Assembly: GCA_015490055.1 (NCBI GenBank)
Contig: WFYP01000184.1
Coordinates: forward strand, 1-8,072
Direction of reading: 5' to 3'
Length of the DNA stretch: 8,072 bases
Source: Nitratifractor sp.
GTDB taxonomy: Bacteria; Campylobacterota; Campylobacteria; Campylobacterales; Sulfurovaceae
Shown: positions 1 through 5,929 of the stretch, one piece after another
Position numbering within the stretch: position 1 is the stretch's first letter
How the letters are laid out: each line of letters begins with the position of its first letter
Notes under the pieces: model-generated
What the model saw: the letters and a program-made list of their open reading frames with translations, nothing else
Told to the model about the DNA's origin: nothing
Databases searched by the model: none
Position numbers and translations under genes: made by a program

Positions 1-789
1 GCCGTAGTTGTAGATAATAGACTTGGGAAAGATAGAATTCTATTAGAAGGTTTTAGGTGGGTAATGCCTATAAGAGATGTTGTGGTTAAAAAAGTTAGTT
101 TAAAAGAGATTACTATTGACCCACCAGAGCAAGAAATTGTAACAAAAGATAATATAAGTATTGGTATTGATATGATTGCATCTATTAAAATAGTAGATGT
201 ATTAAAAGCTGTAATGGATATAGATGATTATATGAAATCTACTACAAATTTAGTTGAAACTGCGGCATTAAATATTATGGGTAGTATGGATTTAATTGAT
301 ATACAGAAAAATATTGATAAAATATCTAAAGAGATTAAAGAGAAGATGAAAGAGGATACTAGCCGTTGGGGTTTAGAGGTTTTGCAAGTTCACATAGAGA
401 ATGTAAAATTGCCAGATAGTATAAAACTATCTATGGAAAAAGAGATAGAAGCAGAAAAAGATAGTAAGGCTAAACTATTAAGGGCAGAAGCAGATAAAAA
501 AGCTTTAATTAAAAAGGCAGAGGGTAAAAAAATAGCGGCTGAATATGAAGCAGAAGCTTTAAGACATGAAATTGATATAATAAAAGAGTCTATGCCCGAT
601 ATGGATGATAACAAGATTTTAGAGTTTTTAACATCTGTAAGCTATATTCATTCTATGAAAAATCTATCATCTTCTGATAATGCTAAAGTTGTTGTTTATC
701 CAGCAGATATACAAAAATCTATAAATGGATTTATGGCTATGCCTGGACTTACAGGGGATATAGATAGTAAAGATAAGTGTGATAATTAG
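1..789 (+). CDS. SPFH/Band 7 (stomatin-like) protein, 5' partial
   Basis: The reading frame is open from base 1, so the N-terminus lies outside the window and the ATG at 64 is internal. 262 residues are visible. They follow the prohibitin/stomatin plan: a Gly and Phe/Pro-rich lead-in, then DPPEQEIVTKDNISI (visible residues 40-54), matching the family's 'Q-x-x-x-T-x-D-N-v' signature, then RWGLEV (122-127), then KLPDSIKLSMEKEIEAE (136-152) leading into an Ala/Lys/Glu-rich coiled-coil stretch to about residue 188. The C-terminal 60 residues are less typical, with a Met/Gly patch near the end. Family members oligomerise on the inner membrane and organise membrane microdomains or regulate membrane proteases. 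The N-terminal membrane anchor would be upstream and is not seen. The stop lies 60 nt before ffh. It is more like stomatin/slipin than HflK/HflC, but the exact subfamily is uncertain. No partner gene (such as an NfeD-like protein) is visible downstream. Confidence 0.85.
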   Translation, partial: AVVVDNRLGKDRILLEGFRWVMPIRDVVVKKVSLKEITIDPPEQEIVTKDNISIGIDMIASIKIVDVLKAVMDIDDYMKSTTNLVETAALNIMGSMDLIDIQKNIDKISKEIKEKMKEDTSRWGLEVLQVHIENVKLPDSIKLSMEKEIEAEKDSKAKLLRAEADKKALIKKAEGKKIAAEYEAEALRHEIDIIKESMPDMDDNKILEFLTSVSYIHSMKNLSSSDNAKVVVYPADIQKSINGFMAMPGLTGDIDSKDKCDN

Positions 790-808
790 CTAAATTTAAA
801 CAATATAT

Positions 809-816
809 TGTAATAT
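809..816 (+). promoter_or_regulatory. possible -10 box for ffh
   Basis: TG followed by TAATAT lies about 35 nt before the ffh start, in the 60-nt AT-rich gap after the Band 7 gene. TAAAAT at 825-830 is an alternative. There is no recognisable -35, which is usual for this group. In such AT-rich DNA this is weak evidence; ffh may instead be co-transcribed with the upstream gene. Confidence 0.25.
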
Positions 817-849
817 TTTAACAATAAAATTAGAGAAGAGGAATAGTAT

Positions 850-2211
850 ATGTTTGATACTCTAACAGAGAGTTTTAAAAGCGCCATTGGAAAAATAAGA
901 TTTCATGATGATGAAAAGGCATTAAAAAAAGCATTAACAGAGTTAAAAAAAGCTCTATTAAAAGCAGATGTGCACCATAAAGTTGTAAAAGAGTTACTTG
1001 CAAATGTCGAAAGAGATGTAAAATCAAAAGGTGTAGGTAAAGATAACTTTTTAAATGCTTTAGCAACACACTTAAAAGATATTTTAACAGCACAAGGTAA
1101 CCAAGGCTTTGTATTTGCTCCAAAGCCACCAACAGTAGTGCTTATGACTGGTTTGCAGGGTAGTGGTAAAACAACAACTACTGGTAAATTTGCATATATG
1201 TTAAAAGAGCAAAAGAAGAAAAAAGTACTTATTGCAGCTGCCGATTTACAGCGTTTGGCTGCGGTTGAGCAGTTACGCCAAATTACAGAGCAAATTGGTG
1301 TAGATTTGATAGCTGATGAGAATGCTTCGCCAGAAGATATTGTAAAAGAGGCTCTACAAAAAGCAGAAGATGGGCTTTATGATGTACTTATAATTGATAC
1401 AGCAGGACGACTAGCAATAGATGAAGAGCTTATGGATGAGTTAGCAAAAATTAAAAAAATTGCAAATCCAGATGAGATATTCTATGTTGCAGATGCAATG
1501 ACTGGTGTAGATGCTGTAAGAACAGCAGCAACTTTTAAAGAGAAAATTGGAATTACAGGTGTTGTACTAAGTAAATTCGATGCTGATAGTAAAGGTGGTG
1601 TTGCTTTAGGTGTTGCTCATCAAGTTGGTGTACCACTTAGATTTATTGGTAGTGGCGAGAAGATGCCAGATTTAGAAGCCTTTATTCCAGATAGAATTGT
1701 AAGCCGTCTAATGGGAGCTGGAGATTTAGAGAGTTTAATCGAAAAAACTACCGCTGTGATAGATGAGAAGAGTGCTAAAAAAATGACCAAAAAGATTAAA
1801 AAGGGTCAATTTAACTTTAACGACTTTTTAGCTCAAATGGATCAGATGAAAAAGTTAGGTTCTATGAAATCTCTTATGAGTATGATTCCAGGTATGAGCG
1901 GTATAGCTAAACAAATTGGCGATATGGATTTAGAAAACTCTAAAGAGATGAAGCAAATTAAAGCGATGATTAGCTCTATGACACCAAAAGAGCGTGAAAA
2001 TCCAGATTTGCTTAATAATTCAAGAAAAAGAAGAATTGCAGCGGGTGCCGGGCTTGACCAAATGCAAGTAAACCGTGTATTAAAGCAGTTTAAAAATGCT
2101 GCTAAGATGGCTAAAAAACTATCTGGCAAAGGCGGAATGAAACAGATGCAAGATATTATGAAGCAAATGCAAGGCGGAGGTGGCGGTATTCCTCCTGGGT
2201 TGATGAAATAG
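850..2211 (+). CDS. ffh: Signal recognition particle protein Ffh (SRP54 GTPase)
   Basis: Ffh binds 4.5S RNA and the hydrophobic signal of nascent chains, and delivers ribosomes to the FtsY receptor at the inner membrane. The 453-residue product is full length. Helical N domain: about residues 1-85. GTPase G domain: P-loop GLQGSGKTTTTGKFA (101-115), ADLQRLAAVEQL (131-142; the usual form is D-x-x-R-P-A-A), DTAGR (183-187), base-recognition SKFD (241-244; usually TK-x-D), and the closing motif GSGEKMPDLEAF (267-278). Methionine-rich M domain: about 300-453, with the signal-binding finger around MSMIPGM (343-349), the RNA-binding SRKRRIAAGAG (391-401), and a Gly-rich tail. The ATG at 850 follows a purine-rich AGAGAAGAGGA site (832-842). 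The small substitutions in the G domain look like lineage variants, not damage. The usual companion rpsP lies about 1.1 kb downstream, separated by an inserted minus-strand gene. Confidence 0.98.
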   Translation: MFDTLTESFKSAIGKIRFHDDEKALKKALTELKKALLKADVHHKVVKELLANVERDVKSKGVGKDNFLNALATHLKDILTAQGNQGFVFAPKPPTVVLMTGLQGSGKTTTTGKFAYMLKEQKKKKVLIAAADLQRLAAVEQLRQITEQIGVDLIADENASPEDIVKEALQKAEDGLYDVLIIDTAGRLAIDEELMDELAKIKKIANPDEIFYVADAMTGVDAVRTAATFKEKIGITGVVLSKFDADSKGGVALGVAHQVGVPLRFIGSGEKMPDLEAFIPDRIVSRLMGAGDLESLIEKTTAVIDEKSAKKMTKKIKKGQFNFNDFLAQMDQMKKLGSMKSLMSMIPGMSGIAKQIGDMDLENSKEMKQIKAMISSMTPKERENPDLLNNSRKRRIAAGAGLDQMQVNRVLKQFKNAAKMAKKLSGKGGMKQMQDIMKQMQGGGGGIPPGLMK

Positions 2212-2267
2212 CCTTATTGGTTAAAGTTTATGGTTTATTTTCGATGGTTTAGAATCTATAATGAATT

Positions 2268-2295
2268 AAGGACTCTTATTATTATAGGAGTCCTT
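2268..2295 (+). terminator. hairpin terminator after ffh
   Basis: AAGGACTC (2268-2275) pairs perfectly with GAGTCCTT (2288-2295). Pairing continues inward for four more base pairs, one of them a wobble, to a 4-nt loop, giving a 12-bp stem 57 nt after the ffh stop. The trailing T-run is short (TATT after the stem's own TTT), so this is a moderate intrinsic terminator. It could also serve transcripts arriving from the convergent flavin reductase gene. Confidence 0.6.
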
Positions 2296-2355
2296 TATTG
2301 CCATCGTATAAGGATTTTATATCGGTAAAATGATATGATGTAAAACTATGCCTTA

Positions 2356-2462
2356 GCCGTCATTCTGAGCGGATGCGAAGAATCTAGTTTAAACGACTGT
2401 AAAGCTAATAGTTTATCTCGACTTTTTAAGTTAGATTCTTCACATCCGTTCAGAATGACGGC
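2356..2462. repeat. long inverted repeat, REP/MITE-like extragenic element
   Basis: The arm at 2356-2386 (begins GCCGTCATTCTGAGCGGATG) is the reverse complement of 2432-2462 over 31 nt, with only two mismatches. Both are transitions; one leaves a wobble pair in RNA. The 45-bp spacer contains the palindrome GTTTAAAC. The arms resemble the GTCATTCTGAGCG...GAAGAATC repeat that I recall from many unrelated bacterial genomes, where it sits between genes. Here it lies between the convergent 3' ends of ffh and the flavin reductase gene. It could fold into a strong stem-loop in either direction and block read-through. No target-site duplication is evident at its edges. The arms are richer in GC than the surrounding DNA. 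Confidence 0.8.
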
Positions 2463-2550
2463 GATTGTAAGCTTTAAATTTATTATAATTTATAGCAGTA
2501 AATTCCTTAACTTAATGGCAATCGAGGTGTCTTTAAGTTTAAATTTTGCG
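2463..2550. other. AT-rich gap with a weak imperfect hairpin
   Basis: This is the rest of the 339-nt gap between ffh and the flavin reductase gene. The only structure seen is a GC-poor imperfect hairpin, GCTTTAAATT (2471-2480) with AATTTATAGC (2487-2496), with one mismatch and a 6-nt loop. ATTGCCAT at 2297-2304 recurs inverted at 2515-2522, flanking the large inverted repeat, but 8 nt is too short to mean much. I see no coding sequence. Confidence 0.4.
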
Positions 2551-3129
2551 TTAATTCTTCTCTAATGCTTCACCCAAAGCAAAATATCCAGCACCTACTC
2601 TTGCTAGTGGGTCTATTTCTATTTTTCCATTATTATATAATTTATCATCTACATATATAGACTTTACCTCTATAATTACAGGTATAGTTTTTGATCCATC
2701 TAGCTCTACTTCTTTTAGATAGTCAGCAAATATTACAACATTGGCACTTTTTGGTACTGCTGGGTAGTCTTTTAATATCTCTTTTGTCTCAATATTAAAT
2801 TTCTCAAACTCACTTTCGTTAAACTCCAATGGCATAGCACTTATCTCTACATCTTTAACATCACTTGGCGAAGCAATTACTATTGAACACTTTTTACTCT
2901 CTCTTAAATTTTTTAATGTATCTTTTGCGGAGCCATCACTCTTGTGCCCAATAGAGATAAGCAGAGTTGCCGGAGATGAAGATAGTGGAATAAAGTAGCT
3001 AAATGGAGCAATATTTAAAATAGCCTCTTGCGAGAGTGTACTAACCCATGCAATTGGGCGAGGAACTACAATGTTTGAGATTAGTTTGTATATCTCATTA
3101 CTATCTAAATTATCTGTATTTGCAATCAT
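2551..3129 (-). CDS. Flavin reductase-like (FMN-binding split-barrel) protein
   Basis: This 192-residue protein belongs to the flavin reductase-like family (DIM6/NTAB, flavoredoxin type), which binds FMN in a split beta-barrel as a cytoplasmic homodimer. Visible motifs: YKLISNIVVPRPIAWVST (14-31), with the family's 'P-R-P-I-A-W-V-S-T'; LNIAPFSYF (38-46); SDGSAKDTLKN (64-74), typical of the FMN phosphate-binding part; SEFEKFNI (106-113); and the C-terminal ARVGAGYFALGE (176-187). The length is typical. The start is set by CAT at 3127-3129, with an AAAGG-like site just upstream on the minus strand. Members serve as NAD(P)H:flavin oxidoreductases, as small electron carriers, or as partners of oxygenases; the sequence does not decide among these. 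It stands alone on the minus strand, inserted between ffh and rpsP, which are usually neighbours. Confidence 0.9.
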   Translation of the reverse strand: MIANTDNLDSNEIYKLISNIVVPRPIAWVSTLSQEAILNIAPFSYFIPLSSSPATLLISIGHKSDGSAKDTLKNLRESKKCSIVIASPSDVKDVEISAMPLEFNESEFEKFNIETKEILKDYPAVPKSANVVIFADYLKEVELDGSKTIPVIIEVKSIYVDDKLYNNGKIEIDPLARVGAGYFALGEALEKN

Positions 3130-3142
3130 TTTTAACCTTTAT

Positions 3143-3176
3143 AACCTAAGTTTTAGCTAGTAAACTCAAGTTTTAG
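3143..3176. repeat. direct repeat, possible operator, in the divergent control region
   Basis: AACCTAAGTTTTAG (3143-3156) and AACTCAAGTTTTAG (3163-3176) match at 12 of 14 positions and start exactly 20 bp apart. That is close to two helical turns, so both copies would present the same DNA face. They lie just downstream of the likely -10 box of the minus-strand flavin reductase gene, where a bound repressor could act. No regulator gene is visible nearby. The region is AT-rich, so chance is possible. Confidence 0.35.
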
Positions 3177-3188
3177 TGAAATTTTGTT

Positions 3189-3194
3189 ATTATA
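3189..3194 (-). promoter_or_regulatory. -10 box for the flavin reductase gene
   Basis: Reading the minus strand, a perfect TATAAT lies about 60 nt before the start codon, giving a leader of roughly 50 nt. No good -35 is present, as is common in Campylobacterota, where AT-rich stretches replace it. The site sits in the divergent gap shared with the rpsP operon. Confidence 0.5.
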
Positions 3195-3247
3195 TTAGCA
3201 TTAATTTCTAATAAAAGTTAGGTTTAATATATATTTTAAAAAAATTA

Positions 3248-3256
3248 TGTTAATAT
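3248..3256 (+). promoter_or_regulatory. extended -10 box for the rpsP-rplS operon
   Basis: TGT-TAATAT (3248-3256) is an extended -10 type element in a very AT-rich stretch. It predicts a transcript start near 3263, about 54 nt before the chosen rpsP ATG. There is no clear -35. The position fits a promoter driving the whole ribosomal and RNA-modification operon. Confidence 0.45.
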
Positions 3257-3302
3257 TCGCCACCAAAAGGGCATTGACAAATGTCTAATATAAAAATATC
3301 CC

Positions 3303-3307
3303 AAGGA
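3303..3307 (+). promoter_or_regulatory. ribosome binding site that fixes the rpsP start
   Basis: AAGGA lies 9 nt before the ATG at 3317, an ideal spacing, and supports that codon over the in-frame ATG at 3281. The upstream ATG also has an AAAGGG (3266-3271) in front of it. However, the 12 residues it would add are not part of the S16 family, whose members begin MTVIRL or similar. Confidence 0.7.
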
Positions 3308-3316
3308 TTAAAAGAG

Positions 3317-3544
3317 ATGACAGTAATTAGATTAACAAGAATGGGTAGAAAAAAGAAGCCATTTTACAGAATCGTTGTAACAGATAGCAGAAAAAGAAGA
3401 GATGGTGGTTGGATTGAATCAATTGGTTACCACAACCCAGTATCTGCAAACAAAGAGACTAAAATTGACGAAGAGAGACTTAACTATTGGATTAGCGTTG
3501 GTGCACAAATGAGCCCAAGAGTTAAGAAAATCACAGGTAAGTAG
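3317..3544 (+). CDS. rpsP: 30S ribosomal protein S16
   Basis: S16 binds 16S rRNA in the 5' domain and helps early assembly of the small subunit. From the ATG at 3317 the product has 75 residues, the length I recall for Campylobacter S16. It opens MTVIRLTRMGRKKKPFYRIVV, cleanly matching the family start, followed by DSRKRRDGGWIESIGYHNP (24-42) and the ERLNYWISVGAQMS segment. An in-frame ATG 36 nt upstream would add 12 residues that do not match the family, so I reject it. The gene ends with two tandem in-frame TAG stops. khpA starts 6 nt later, so the two are probably translated from one message. It is the first gene of the operon. Confidence 0.95.
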   Translation: MTVIRLTRMGRKKKPFYRIVVTDSRKRRDGGWIESIGYHNPVSANKETKIDEERLNYWISVGAQMSPRVKKITGK

Positions 3545-3550
3545 TAGCAT

Positions 3551-3799
3551 ATGGTTCAAGATTTCATCGTAGAGTATGTTAAGCTTATTGCAAAGCATCC
3601 AGAGGCTATTAGCATAGAGTCTAATGTTATCGATGAAAACTTGACAGAGCTTATACTTTATGTAAGCCCTGAAGATATAGGCAAAGTTATCGGTAAAGAT
3701 GGTAGAATGATAAGTTCTATCAAAACTATTATTTCTGGTTGTAAGCCAAAGGGCGGACCTAGTTATAAAGTTAGTGTAAAACCTACAGAGAATGAGTAA
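3551..3799 (+). CDS. khpA: KH-domain RNA-binding protein KhpA (YlqC family)
   Basis: This is a single small KH domain of 82 residues. The nucleic-acid-contacting loop is visible as IGKVIGKDGRMI (43-54), with GKDG at 48-51 in the 'GxxG' position. KhpA proteins bind many RNAs; in Gram-positive bacteria they partner with KhpB in cell-length and division control. The place between rpsP and rimM is the conserved location of this family. There is no strong ribosome binding site 6 nt after the rpsP stop, so translational coupling is likely. Its end overlaps the rimM start by 8 nt (ATGAGTAA). Confidence 0.92.
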   Translation: MVQDFIVEYVKLIAKHPEAISIESNVIDENLTELILYVSPEDIGKVIGKDGRMISSIKTIISGCKPKGGPSYKVSVKPTENE

Positions 3800-4325
3800 A
3801 ACAAAAAAAAGCTTTTTAGTCGCACAGTTTGGTCGGACTGTTGGACTAAGAGGCGAACTTAAACTAAATCTACATACAGACTTTCCTAAGCAATTTGTAA
3901 ACGGTCGTGTACTATCTACTGATAGAGGCGATTTAGAGATAGAAAACTATAACCCAAAACGAGGGCTTATAAAAATTGTTGGAATAGATAACCCAGAAGA
4001 TGCAAAACGAATTGTAAATACTAAAATATATTCTAGCGAAGATGAAACAAGAGAGTTTTGCACATTAGATAAGGGGCAGTATTTTTGGTTTGATTTAATA
4101 GGTTCGTCTGTTGTAGAAGATGGAGAATCTTTAGGTGTTGTTAAAGATATTCAGCGTCTGCCACAAGGCGATTACTTGCTAGTAGATACAGATACTAAAT
4201 TGGTAGAAGCAGGCTTTGCTAAAAGCTTTTTAATTCCTTATATTCAACAATTTATAAAAGATGTTGATACAGAAAAAAAAGAGATAGAGACAATTAACTC
4301 TAAAGATATTTTAGAGGCTAGTTAA
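3792..4325 (+). CDS. rimM: Ribosome maturation factor RimM
   Basis: RimM binds free 30S subunits, contacts S19, and assists maturation of the 16S head region. The 177-residue product has the normal two-domain layout. The N-terminal RimM barrel carries AQFGRTVGLRGELKL (11-25). The C-terminal PRC-barrel begins at QYFWFDLIGSSVV (96-108) and includes LGVVKDI (114-120) and FLIPYIQQFIKDV (146-158). The start overlaps the khpA end by 8 nt, and the stop overlaps the trmD start by 1 nt (TAATG), so the three are tightly coupled. Nothing appears missing. Confidence 0.96.
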   Translation: MSKTKKSFLVAQFGRTVGLRGELKLNLHTDFPKQFVNGRVLSTDRGDLEIENYNPKRGLIKIVGIDNPEDAKRIVNTKIYSSEDETREFCTLDKGQYFWFDLIGSSVVEDGESLGVVKDIQRLPQGDYLLVDTDTKLVEAGFAKSFLIPYIQQFIKDVDTEKKEIETINSKDILEAS

Positions 4326-5023
4326 TGCGTTTTAACTTCGTTACACTCTTTCCTAATATTATAGAGGGCTACTTTAGCGACTCTATTTTAAAAAGAGCAG
4401 TCGATAAAAATTTAATAGATTTAAAATTCTACAACCCAAGAGATTACTCTAAAAATAGACACTTAAAAGTTGATGATGCTCGCATTAGTGGTGGGGCAGG
4501 AATGGTTATGACAATTCAGCCATTAAGCGACACTATTAAAGATATTAAACAAAAAGATAAAAATAGCAAAATTGTATTTTTAACCCCAGTTGCAAAACCT
4601 TTTAAGCAGGTAGATGCAAAACGATTAGCAAAAGAGAAGAGCGTAACTTTTGTATGTGGTCGTTACGAAGGTTTTGATGAACGACTTATCGAAACTTATG
4701 CCGACGAAGTTTTTAGTATAGGCGATTATATACTTACAGGTGGAGAATTGGGTGCAATGGTAATGTGTGATGCAATAAGCCGAAATATCGAGGGAGTACT
4801 CGGAAATAGCGACTCTTTAATAGAAGAGAGCTTTGAAAATTCGCTTTTGGAAGCACCAACCTTTACAAAACCCAATTTTTATGAAGAAAAGAGTGTGATT
4901 TCAGAGTTGTTAAAGGGTAATCACAGTAAAATTGCGACCATTAAACTAAAGTTATCTTTATTTAAAACAAAGTACTTTAGACCAGACATTTATAGCAAGG
5001 TAAAGGCAGAGCATGAGAAATAA
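4325..5023 (+). CDS. trmD: tRNA (guanine37-N1)-methyltransferase TrmD
   Basis: TrmD uses S-adenosylmethionine to make m1G37 next to the anticodon, which prevents +1 frameshifting. The 232-residue enzyme is a SPOUT protein with a trefoil knot. Visible: N-terminal FNFVTLFPNIIEGYF (3-17); ISGGAGMVM (54-62); CGRYEGFDERLIE (111-123); the knot and cofactor loop SIGDYILTGGELGAMV (131-146); SRNIEGVLGN (152-161) with Arg153, equivalent to E. coli Arg154; LLEAPTFTKP (174-183); and GNHSKI (198-203). The catalytic Asp of the E. coli enzyme (D169, in DSF) aligns with Glu168 here (in EESF), probably a lineage variant. The ribosome binding site AGAGG (4313-4317) lies inside the end of rimM. The 3' end overlaps rplS by 11 nt. 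Confidence 0.97.
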   Translation: MRFNFVTLFPNIIEGYFSDSILKRAVDKNLIDLKFYNPRDYSKNRHLKVDDARISGGAGMVMTIQPLSDTIKDIKQKDKNSKIVFLTPVAKPFKQVDAKRLAKEKSVTFVCGRYEGFDERLIETYADEVFSIGDYILTGGELGAMVMCDAISRNIEGVLGNSDSLIEESFENSLLEAPTFTKPNFYEEKSVISELLKGNHSKIATIKLKLSLFKTKYFRPDIYSKVKAEHEK

Positions 5024-5372
5024 GTATATCGAGAACTTTGAGAAAGCACAATTAGAGAACAAAGAGGTTCCTCAATTTAGAGCAGGTGATACAGTAAGAG
5101 TTGCTGTTAGAATTAAAGAGGGTAATAAAGAGAGAGTTCAAAATTACGAAGGTATTTGTATAGCTATTCGTGGTGAAGGTACTGGTAAAACATTTATTGT
5201 TAGAAAAATTGGTGCTAATAATGTTGGTGTAGAGAGAATTTTCCCACTATACTCTGATAGTATCGAAGGTATCGAAGTTCTTAGAAGAGGTAGAGTAAGA
5301 AGAGCTAAACTATTCTATCTTAGAGAGCTTAGAGGTAAAGCAGCAAGAATTAAAGAGCTTCGTAGAAAGTAA
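5013..5372 (+). CDS. rplS: 50S ribosomal protein L19
   Basis: L19 sits at the 30S-50S interface and contributes to an intersubunit bridge. The 119-residue product is of normal length. It shows RAGDTVRVAVRIKEGNKERVQ (23-43), the NYEGICIAIRG strand (44-54), and the highly basic C-terminal part with VERIFPLYSDSIEGIEV (73-89), RRGRVRRAKLFYLR (91-104) and LRGKAARI (106-113). The ATG lies inside the end of trmD (11-nt overlap), preceded by AAAGG (5002-5006). It is the last gene of the conserved operon. No convincing terminator follows it; a GGGC-TTTT-GCCC hairpin at 5379-5390 has its T-run on the wrong side. Confidence 0.98.
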   Translation: MRNKYIENFEKAQLENKEVPQFRAGDTVRVAVRIKEGNKERVQNYEGICIAIRGEGTGKTFIVRKIGANNVGVERIFPLYSDSIEGIEVLRRGRVRRAKLFYLRELRGKAARIKELRRK

Positions 5373-5399
5373 TTTTTTGGGCTTTTGCCCACAATCTTC

Positions 5400-5927
5400 A
5401 TGGAAATTATAAAAAATCTTTTAAAAAAACTTCTTTTTTTATTACAAATTACACTTATACTTATATATGTTACTCTTGAAGAGTTAGTATGGGAGCGTTT
5501 TGCTAAACCTATATTTAGGTATATTAAGTATCTTAAACCTTTTGAAAAATTAGAGCAACTACTTAGCAAAACAAATAAATATGTTGTACTTTTAGTATTT
5601 GTAGTATCCCTTATAATTGGTGAAGGTTTAGGCGTATTAACACCAATTATTGCACTAAAAGGTTACCCTATACTGGCTATTGTTGTATATGCACTTAAGT
5701 TACTAATTGCAGCATTTGCATTTTGGGTATTTAATACACAAAAAAAACTTTTACTCTCTTTTAAATTTGTAGCTTACCTTTATGAAAAGCTAATGCTACT
5801 AATAGATTGGATTAAGAGTACCTATGTTTACAACTACACAAAAGAGTTAATTCATAGAGTAAAAATTTATATTAAAGTTAAGTATCGAAATATTAAAAAT
5901 TATATACTAAATAGATTTTGGCGTTAA
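5400..5927 (+). CDS. small integral membrane protein of unknown function
   Basis: From the ATG at 5400 the product has 175 residues. It has a hydrophobic helix at about 8-25, a charged and aromatic segment TLEELVWERFAKPIF (25-39), two further hydrophobic helices at about 61-85 and 89-111 separated by a short polar turn, and a Lys/Arg/Tyr-rich amphipathic tail (about 115-175) that is probably cytoplasmic. There is no signal peptidase site. The arrangement, one helix, an acidic/Trp motif, a hairpin of two helices and a basic tail, resembles uncharacterised proteobacterial membrane proteins I recall, but I cannot name a family or role. A TTG at 5385 would add five residues; neither start has a good ribosome binding site. 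It begins 27 nt after rplS and ends 2 nt before recQ, so it probably belongs to the same transcript. Confidence 0.75.
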   Translation: MEIIKNLLKKLLFLLQITLILIYVTLEELVWERFAKPIFRYIKYLKPFEKLEQLLSKTNKYVVLLVFVVSLIIGEGLGVLTPIIALKGYPILAIVVYALKLLIAAFAFWVFNTQKKLLLSFKFVAYLYEKLMLLIDWIKSTYVYNYTKELIHRVKIYIKVKYRNIKNYILNRFWR

Positions 5928-5929
5928 GT

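Noticed and set aside
64..66. ATG at 64 as the start of the Band 7 protein
   Set aside because: The frame is open to base 1, and residues before this Met match the family's conserved lead-in, so the gene is cut by the window edge.
875..1132. minus-strand reading frame inside ffh, and similar ones at 390-614, 1842-2129, 5315-5569 and 6382-6573
   Set aside because: All are antisense to well-identified genes, with Leu/Ser/Ile-rich translations typical of shadow frames in AT-rich DNA.
2230..2251. ATGGTTTA repeated twice after ffh
   Set aside because: An 8-nt match 14 bp apart in AT-rich DNA is easily due to chance.
2297..2522. ATTGCCAT inverted repeats flanking the long inverted repeat
   Set aside because: 8 nt over a 225-bp span is not significant, and neither copy abuts the element, so they are not target duplications.
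5378..5391. GGGC-TTTT-GCCC hairpin right after rplS as a terminator
   Set aside because: The run of T (5373-5378) precedes the stem instead of following it, the stem has only 5 bp, and downstream bases are mixed. On the minus strand the stem is followed by A. It may still cause a pause.
5918..5929. TTG at 5918 as the recQ start
   Set aside because: It overlaps the end of the upstream gene and adds four residues with no ribosome binding site. The ATG at 5930 matches usual RecQ N-termini.
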